DNA of 57,413 nt from Cytobacillus stercorigallinarum. Lineage in GTDB: Bacteria > Bacillota > Bacilli > Bacillales > Cytobacillaceae. A program made the translations under genes and the position numbers. Within the stretch, counting starts at the first letter, position 1. Every line of letters starts with the position of its first letter. Location of the stretch: contig NZ_JACSQT010000015.1 in assembly GCF_014836495.1 (NCBI RefSeq), positions 1 through 57,413 of the forward strand, written 5' to 3'. The notes beneath the pieces were generated by a model. That model was not told the origin of the DNA. It was given only the letters and a program-made list of their open reading frames with translations, and did not search any database. This document shows, one piece after another, positions 51,363-57,413 of the stretch.

Positions 51363-52212
51363 TGTTAATGGCAAGCTTGTGCGAAAAGAAGAAGCGAGTA
51401 TTTCTCCATTTGATCATGGATATTTATATGGTTTAGGCTTATTTGAGACCTTTCGTATATACAATGGACATCCGTTTTTATTGGATGACCATTTAGCACG
51501 TTTGAATCAAGGGTTAGATGCTGTATGTATTCGTAGTCCATTTAATGGACGAGAAGAGTTACAATCTCATTTAGCTGGCTTATTAGAAATGAATCAATTA
51601 AGAAATGCTAGAATAAGAGTAAATGTTTCTGCGGGAATAGGCGAAGTAGGTTTAAGAGCTGACCATTATCTAGAACCTACCGTTATTATTTTTGCCAATG
51701 AATTGCCTCAAGCCCCCCTCCCGGTTGAAAAAAACGGAAAAATCCTTTCTATTAGAAGAAATACACCAGAAGGGGCTGAGCGTTTAAAGTCACACCACTT
51801 TTTAAACAATATTTTAGCTAAACAGGAATTAGGTGCAGATGATACGTTAGAGGGAATTTTCTTAACGAAGGATGGTTTTTTGGCTGAAGGTATTTCATCT
51901 AATGTTTTTTGGACGAAAGGAAAAGTATTATACACACCAGCGATTGAAACGGGTATTTTAAACGGTATTACGAGGCAATTTATTATAATGATAGCTAAAA
52001 AGTTAAGATGGCAGGTTGAAGAAGGTGTATTTCACTATAACGAGATCGTTGCGGCTGAAGAGATATTTATTACCAACTCTATTCAGGAAATTGTCCCGCT
52101 TAAAACAATGGAAGGTCGACAGCTTCCGGGTCTAAATGGAGCGATGGTGACCTTGTTGCAGAGTGTATACAAACAACAAAGAGAGATTTTGTGGAGTAGA
52201 GATTCACTTTAG
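51352..52212 (+). CDS. pabC: 4-amino-4-deoxychorismate lyase
   Basis: PabC splits aminodeoxychorismate to 4-aminobenzoate and pyruvate. It is a fold-type IV PLP enzyme; [18 protein letters not shown] at the start, the lysine in LKSHHFLNN and the phosphate-binding GISSNVF are typical. A TTG start at 51352 follows AAGGGGGC and overlaps pabA by 11 nt. It has 286 residues. Confidence 0.94.
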   Translation: MYISVNGKLVRKEEASISPFDHGYLYGLGLFETFRIYNGHPFLLDDHLARLNQGLDAVCIRSPFNGREELQSHLAGLLEMNQLRNARIRVNVSAGIGEVGLRADHYLEPTVIIFANELPQAPLPVEKNGKILSIRRNTPEGAERLKSHHFLNNILAKQELGADDTLEGIFLTKDGFLAEGISSNVFWTKGKVLYTPAIETGILNGITRQFIIMIAKKLRWQVEEGVFHYNEIVAAEEIFITNSIQEIVPLKTMEGRQLPGLNGAMVTLLQSVYKQQREILWSRDSL

Positions 52213-52222
52213 GAGGAAAAGC

Positions 52223-53059
52223 ATGACAAACAGTTTATTACAGTGTGGTTCTTATACCTTAGATTATAGTAAGAAGACATTAATCATGGGCATACTTAAT
52301 ATCACGCCTGATTCCTTCTCTGATGGTGGAAAATATAATCAATTAGAGAATGTGGTAGAGAGAGCGAAGGAATTAGTAGAAGCTGGAGCAGATATTATCG
52401 ATATTGGTGGCGAATCTACGCGGCCAGGATATGAAGAGATTTCCGTTGAGGAAGAAATTGCACGAGTGGTTCCTGCAATAGAAGCGATTGTAAAGGAAGT
52501 CCGGGTTCCTCTATCTATTGATACGTATAAAGCGGAAGTGGCGAAGCATGCCCTAGAAGCAGGTGCGCATATTATTAATGATATTTGGGGGGCAAAGAGA
52601 GATAAAGAAATGGCACCATTAGCTGCTGAAAAAGATGTCCCCATTATTTTAATGCATAATCGAGATAATGAAAAATATGATTCGTTTTTTAGAGATTGTA
52701 TGAATGACTTATATGAAAGTATCGCGATTGCTAAGGCAGCGGGAGTTAGGGATGACAATATCATCTTAGATCCAGGCATAGGATTTGCGAAAAGCCATGA
52801 AGATAATCTAAAAATGATGCGCCATCTTGATCAGCTTGTGGCGTTTGGTTATCCTGTATTGCTAGGTACATCAAAGAAAAGAATGATTGCCAATGTACTT
52901 AACTTACCTGTTGATGAAAGAATGGAAGGGACAGGGGCGACAGTCTGCTATGGTATTCAAAAAGGCTGTCAGATTATGCGTGTACATGATGTAAAGGAAA
53001 TGAGCCGTATGGCCAAAATGATGGATGCACTCATTGGGAAGGATGTTAATCTTGGATAA
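52223..53059 (+). CDS. folP: Dihydropteroate synthase
   Basis: FolP joins 4-aminobenzoate to hydroxymethyl-dihydropterin pyrophosphate and is the sulfonamide target (sul in B. subtilis). The TIM barrel shows GILNITPDSFSDGG, DIGGESTRPG, the aspartate in PLSIDTYKA, and the C-terminal RVHDV. ATG at 52223 follows AGGAGG, 10 nt after pabC; 278 residues. Confidence 0.97.
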   Translation: MTNSLLQCGSYTLDYSKKTLIMGILNITPDSFSDGGKYNQLENVVERAKELVEAGADIIDIGGESTRPGYEEISVEEEIARVVPAIEAIVKEVRVPLSIDTYKAEVAKHALEAGAHIINDIWGAKRDKEMAPLAAEKDVPIILMHNRDNEKYDSFFRDCMNDLYESIAIAKAAGVRDDNIILDPGIGFAKSHEDNLKMMRHLDQLVAFGYPVLLGTSKKRMIANVLNLPVDERMEGTGATVCYGIQKGCQIMRVHDVKEMSRMAKMMDALIGKDVNLG

Positions 53060-53414
53060 AATCTATTTAAATCGCATGGCGTTTTATGGATATCACGGGG
53101 TATTTACTGAAGAGAATCGATTAGGTCAACGTTTTTATGTGGATTTAACAATTGAGTTAGATTTAAGAGACGCGGGCAAAAGTGATGATTTAAATGATAC
53201 GATCAATTATGCAGATCTATATGAGCTGTGTAAGAAAATAGTAGAGGGGAAACCATTCAAGTTAGTAGAGGCACTAACGGAAAAAATTGCCTCAGAAGCA
53301 TTGGTCAACTTTCAACAAATTTCTCAAATAACTGTAAAAGTAGTCAAACCGGATCCCCCTATTCCAGGTCATTATGATTCTGTAGCAATAGAAATGACAA
53401 GGAGTAGGAAATAG
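53052..53414 (+). CDS. folB: Dihydroneopterin aldolase
   Basis: FolB cleaves 7,8-dihydroneopterin to 6-hydroxymethyl-dihydropterin and glycolaldehyde. The 120-residue T-fold protein has FYGYHGVFTEENRLGQRF and the catalytic lysine in VKVVKPDPPIPGH. A TTG start at 53052, overlapping folP by 8 nt, gives MDKIYLN and the standard length. Confidence 0.96.
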   Translation: MDKIYLNRMAFYGYHGVFTEENRLGQRFYVDLTIELDLRDAGKSDDLNDTINYADLYELCKKIVEGKPFKLVEALTEKIASEALVNFQQISQITVKVVKPDPPIPGHYDSVAIEMTRSRK

Positions 53415-53977
53415 TGACAAATATAGCTTTTATCGGCTTAGGCTCAAATATGACAGATCGAGACGTACATTTATATGAGGCAATTACTACCCTTCTGGAG
53501 AATACAGAGATTGAGGTGGTGAATTATTCCTCGATATATGAGACGGATCCCGTTGGGTTTGAAGACCAAGCGCAATTTTTGAATATGGTCATCCAAGTTC
53601 ATACGACATTATCTTCTTCGCAACTATTAAAAGCACTACTGAGAATTGAGCAAGATCTTGGTAGAAAAAGGATTATTCGCTGGGGTCCAAGAAATATAGA
53701 CCTTGACATTTTACTATATAATCAAGAAAATATTGAGACAGAGACGTTAATCGTTCCACACCCACGTATGCATGAGAGAGCGTTCGTGCTCATTCCACTT
53801 CTAGAGATTCAACCCAACATTTGCTTACCGGATGAGGAACAGCCTTTACATGAGAAATTAGAGGCAATCCCAGACAAAAAAGGAGTTCGGATATGGAAGC
53901 GGAAAAATGGGGGAGACGTATTCGCGCTTTTCGAAAGCTCAAAGGATACACCCAAGAAGGTTTTGCGAAAAAGTTAG
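53414..53977 (+). CDS. folK: 6-hydroxymethyl-7,8-dihydropterin pyrophosphokinase
   Basis: FolK transfers pyrophosphate from ATP to hydroxymethyl-dihydropterin, giving the substrate of FolP. Conserved parts are FIGLGSNMTDR, GFEDQAQFLNMV and the metal-binding GPRNIDLDILLY with HPRMHERAFVL. The GTG start shares one base with the folB stop. The 187 residues run 85 nt past the start of yazB. Confidence 0.95.
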   Translation: MTNIAFIGLGSNMTDRDVHLYEAITTLLENTEIEVVNYSSIYETDPVGFEDQAQFLNMVIQVHTTLSSSQLLKALLRIEQDLGRKRIIRWGPRNIDLDILLYNQENIETETLIVPHPRMHERAFVLIPLLEIQPNICLPDEEQPLHEKLEAIPDKKGVRIWKRKNGGDVFALFESSKDTPKKVLRKS

Positions 53978-54117
53978 GTATATCAGTTTCTATTATTGGT
54001 GAGATTGAAAGAGGTAATCGTATGCCTACGGAACAATTACTGGAAAAAATCACAACATTACTACATGTGACAATGGAGGATTTAGCTCCACCTAAAGAGG
54101 AGGAAATCCATAAATAG
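53893..54117 (+). CDS. yazB: Xre-family DNA-binding protein YazB
   Basis: The 74-residue protein is a single helix-turn-helix domain of the Xre/Cro type (RAFRKLKGYTQEGFAKKLG; SIIGEIERGNR). It overlaps the end of folK by 85 nt in another frame, an overlap that is real because AAAAGGAG stands just before its ATG and YazB holds the same place in B. subtilis. Its targets are unknown. dusB follows after 17 nt. Confidence 0.88.
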   Translation: MEAEKWGRRIRAFRKLKGYTQEGFAKKLGISVSIIGEIERGNRMPTEQLLEKITTLLHVTMEDLAPPKEEEIHK

Positions 54118-54134
54118 AAGGAGGTCTCTCGGAC

Positions 54135-55136
54135 ATGTTTCAAATTGGTGATGTGAACATCAAGAACCGAGTGGTCCTTGCACCGATGGCTGGTGTGTGT
54201 AACTCCGCATTCCGATTAACAGTGAAAGAATTCGGAGCGGGGCTTGTATGTGCCGAAATGGTGAGCGATAAGGGCATTATTTTAAAAAATGAAAGAACAA
54301 TGAATATGCTGTATATAGATGAGCGTGAAAAGCCGTTAAGTCTACAAATTTTCGGAGGGGAAAAAGAAACCCTGGTTGAGGCTGCGAAATTTGTTGACCA
54401 AAATACTAATGCAGATATTATCGATATTAATATGGGATGCCCGGTGCCGAAAATTACAAAGTGTGATGCGGGTGCCAAATGGCTTTTAGACCCAAATAAG
54501 ATCTATGAGATGGTTTCAGCGGTCGTATCGGAGGTAGAAAAGCCTGTAACGGTCAAAATGCGTATGGGTTGGGATGAAGACCATATATACGCTGTGAAAA
54601 ATGCCCAAGCGGTTGAACGTGCTGGAGGTAAAGCAGTCTCGTTGCACGGTCGTACGAGAGTTCAAATGTATGAAGGTACAGCTAACTGGGACATCATTCG
54701 AGAAGTAAAACAAAATATTCAAATCCCGTTAATCGGTAATGGAGATGTACAGACTCCCCAAGATGCACAAAGAATGTTAGATGAAACAGGTGTAGATGGG
54801 GTGATGATTGGACGTGCAGCTTTAGGAAACCCGTGGATGATCTATCGAACAGTCAAATATCTAGAAACAGGGGAACTAATGGGGGAGCCGTCCGTTCGTG
54901 AGAAAATGGATGTCTGCACATTGCATATGGATCGATTGATTGAACTGAAAAATGAACATATTGCTGTCCGTGAAATGCGTAAACATGCGGCATGGTATTT
55001 AAAGGGAATCAAAGGAAATGCAAAAGCTCGTGCTGCTATTAATGAATGTAATACAAGGGAAGATGTTGTAAACGTCCTTTCTTCGTTAGTAGTGGAAATG
55101 GAAGAAAAAGAAAGACAAGCTTCAAAAGCAGTCTGA
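54135..55136 (+). CDS. dusB: tRNA-dihydrouridine synthase DusB
   Basis: DusB reduces uridines in the tRNA D-loop with FMN and NADPH. The TIM barrel begins VLAPMAGVCNSAFR; NMGCPVPK has the catalytic cysteine, and the C-terminal helical tRNA-binding domain is present (REMRKHAAWYLKG). The 333 residues equal the usual length. It ends the folate-yazB-dusB unit with a terminator. Confidence 0.96.
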   Translation: MFQIGDVNIKNRVVLAPMAGVCNSAFRLTVKEFGAGLVCAEMVSDKGIILKNERTMNMLYIDEREKPLSLQIFGGEKETLVEAAKFVDQNTNADIIDINMGCPVPKITKCDAGAKWLLDPNKIYEMVSAVVSEVEKPVTVKMRMGWDEDHIYAVKNAQAVERAGGKAVSLHGRTRVQMYEGTANWDIIREVKQNIQIPLIGNGDVQTPQDAQRMLDETGVDGVMIGRAALGNPWMIYRTVKYLETGELMGEPSVREKMDVCTLHMDRLIELKNEHIAVREMRKHAAWYLKGIKGNAKARAAINECNTREDVVNVLSSLVVEMEEKERQASKAV

Positions 55137-55225
55137 TTAACTACAATTAGTGGCAATCAGCGTTCAATAGCTGGTTTGACATCATTTTTATATTTAACTA
55201 TAATATTTCTGTGAAATAATGAACG

Positions 55226-55253
55226 ACTGCCAGTCACTTGCTGGCAGTTTTTA
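55226..55253 (+). terminator. Terminator after dusB
   Basis: A perfect 8-bp stem (55226-55233 with 55241-55248) with a 7-nt loop is followed by TTTTTATT-like sequence. Confidence 0.88.
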
Positions 55254-55333
55254 TTCTATTTTTTACTTTATAGATGTCTGTCGTTGTTGTATTGTGTACA
55301 ATAATAGAGATATAAAATACTAAATCTTCGTAA

Positions 55334-56872
<1,539 letters not shown>

Positions 56873-56888
56873 ATATTAATTGATGAAA

Positions 56889-56930
56889 AAAGCCAGTGGA
56901 AGTTCACAAAAGGGGACTTCCACTGGCTTT
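56889..56930. terminator. Strong hairpin after lysS
   Basis: About 17 pairs form between 56889-56905 and 56914-56930. The plus-strand T-run is short, while on the minus strand six T residues follow. It is the likely end of lysS transcripts and a barrier before the rRNA operon. Confidence 0.7.
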
Positions 56931-56972
56931 GATTGTACTTAAATATGATGAAGCGGTGTGAATGGAGGTTAT

Positions 56973-57170
56973 GTGGAAGTTAAGGAACAAATAGATGTTT
57001 TTGTATAAGGATTCGGTATAGAATATAAAAAGAGACTGGTTTTTAATGGTGAAGATTTTACTTATTTAATTAAAGTAATAGTACAATAGAAAAAACTTAT
57101 TAAAAGATTAGTTGAGAAGCTAAATGACAGATTTGAAGTTTGTTTTTTAAAAAAAGAAGTTTCTTTATAA
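56973..57170 (+). pseudogene. Decayed 65-codon ORF before the rRNA operon
   Basis: From GTG at 56973, shortly after GGAGG, one frame reads to a TAA at 57168 with two internal stops (57006-57008 and 57087-57089). The pieces look coding (GFGIEYKKRLVFNGEDF; KKLIKRLVEKLNDRFEV). The family is not recognised. It seems to be a small gene broken by nonsense changes. Confidence 0.35.
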
Positions 57171-57187
57171 AAACTTTAAAAATTATA

Positions 57188-57216
57188 TTGCAAACACTTT
57201 TTAATCGTGATATAGT
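57188..57216 (+). promoter_or_regulatory. rRNA operon promoter P1
   Basis: TTGCAA (57188-57193) and TATAGT (57211-57216) are 17 bp apart, in an AT-rich region typical of an UP element. Confidence 0.8.
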
Positions 57217-57283
57217 AGTTTTTGTCCCCAAGAAAGAGAGAGATTTGCTCAATCATTCATCAAAAATTATTTTTAAAAAATAG

Positions 57284-57312
57284 TTGACATGATGATGACG
57301 GGATGTTAAGAT
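57284..57312 (+). promoter_or_regulatory. rRNA operon promoter P2
   Basis: TTGACA (57284-57289) and TAAGAT (57307-57312) are 17 bp apart, 96 bp after P1. Tandem promoters at this spacing are usual for Bacillus rRNA operons. Confidence 0.88.
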
Positions 57313-57319
57313 AATAAAG

Positions 57320-57413
57320 TCGCTTCTGAAGCGAATGAGATTGTTCTTTGAAAACTGAACGAACATAAAACGTCAAGCGTAATTCTAAAAAAGCTGATTT
57401 ATCAGCAACAAAG
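57320..57413 (+). promoter_or_regulatory. 16S rRNA leader with boxA
   Basis: A small CGCTTC/GAAGCG hairpin (57320-57333) precedes the boxA-like TGTTCTTTGAAAACT at 57342-57356, the usual start of Bacillus rRNA leaders for antitermination. A GCTGAT/ATCAGC palindrome lies at 57393-57406. The 16S gene itself is beyond the window. Confidence 0.85.

Overview
The window is a low-GC Firmicutes chromosome segment from an endospore-forming member of the Bacillaceae. The support is the gene content and order, which follow the Bacillus subtilis rrnA-to-rrnJ interval nearly gene for gene: the tail of a 5S rRNA at the left edge, then csfB, yaaO, tmk, darA, yaaR, holB, ricT, yabA and so on to lysS, with the promoters and leader of the next rRNA operon at the right edge. 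Sporulation genes are frequent (csfB, abrB, yabG, sspF, spoVG, fin, spoVT, yabM, yabP, yabQ, spoIIE). I cannot name the species.

Layout. 1-950: 5S end, terminator, a decayed gene and csfB (minus). 951-8123: decarboxylase-like gene, tmk, darA, holB, ricT, yabA, trmN6, yazA, rsmI. 8160-8971: abrB (minus) and a regulatory region with several Spo0A boxes. 8972-16352: metS, tatD, yabE, rnmV, rsmA, yabG. 16573-20279: veg, sspF, ispE, purR, ridA, spoVG. 20421-24533: glmU, prs, ctc, pth, fin. 24866-31360: mfd, spoVT, yabM. 31404-35128: mazG, rqcP, yabP, yabQ, divIC, yabR. 35129-36300: a tandem array of 51-bp units and two minus-strand tRNA genes. 36479-44973: spoIIE, yabS, yabT, tilS, hprT, ftsH. 45408-49183: coaX, hslO, yacD, cysK. 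49354-54117: the folate cluster pabB-pabA-pabC-folP-folB-folK plus yazB. 54135-56872: dusB and lysS. 56973-57413: a decayed ORF and the tandem promoters and leader of an rRNA operon.

The genes join core information processing (replication clamp loading, tRNA and rRNA modification, aminoacylation, transcription-coupled repair, ribosome quality control) with PRPP, folate, CoA and cysteine metabolism and with control of sporulation. Promoters for several sigma factors are readable: strong sigma-A types (yabE, veg, abrB, yabR, tRNA, rrn), a sigma-H promoter at spoVG, a sigma-K-like one at yabG, a sigma-B-like one at ctc, and the 21-bp-spaced Spo0A-dependent type at spoIIE. Many genes start with TTG or GTG, and start choices here rest on ribosome binding sites and on recalled B. 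subtilis N-termini.

The least explained part is 35357-35968: eleven consecutive 51-bp repeats with substitutions but no length change, lying between transcription terminators of converging genes. Other departures from the expected gene order are four stretches that look like decayed or inserted DNA (225-432, 17207-17582, 29443-29610, 56973-57170), a candidate attenuator before metS, and a cluster of Spo0A boxes away from the abrB promoter.
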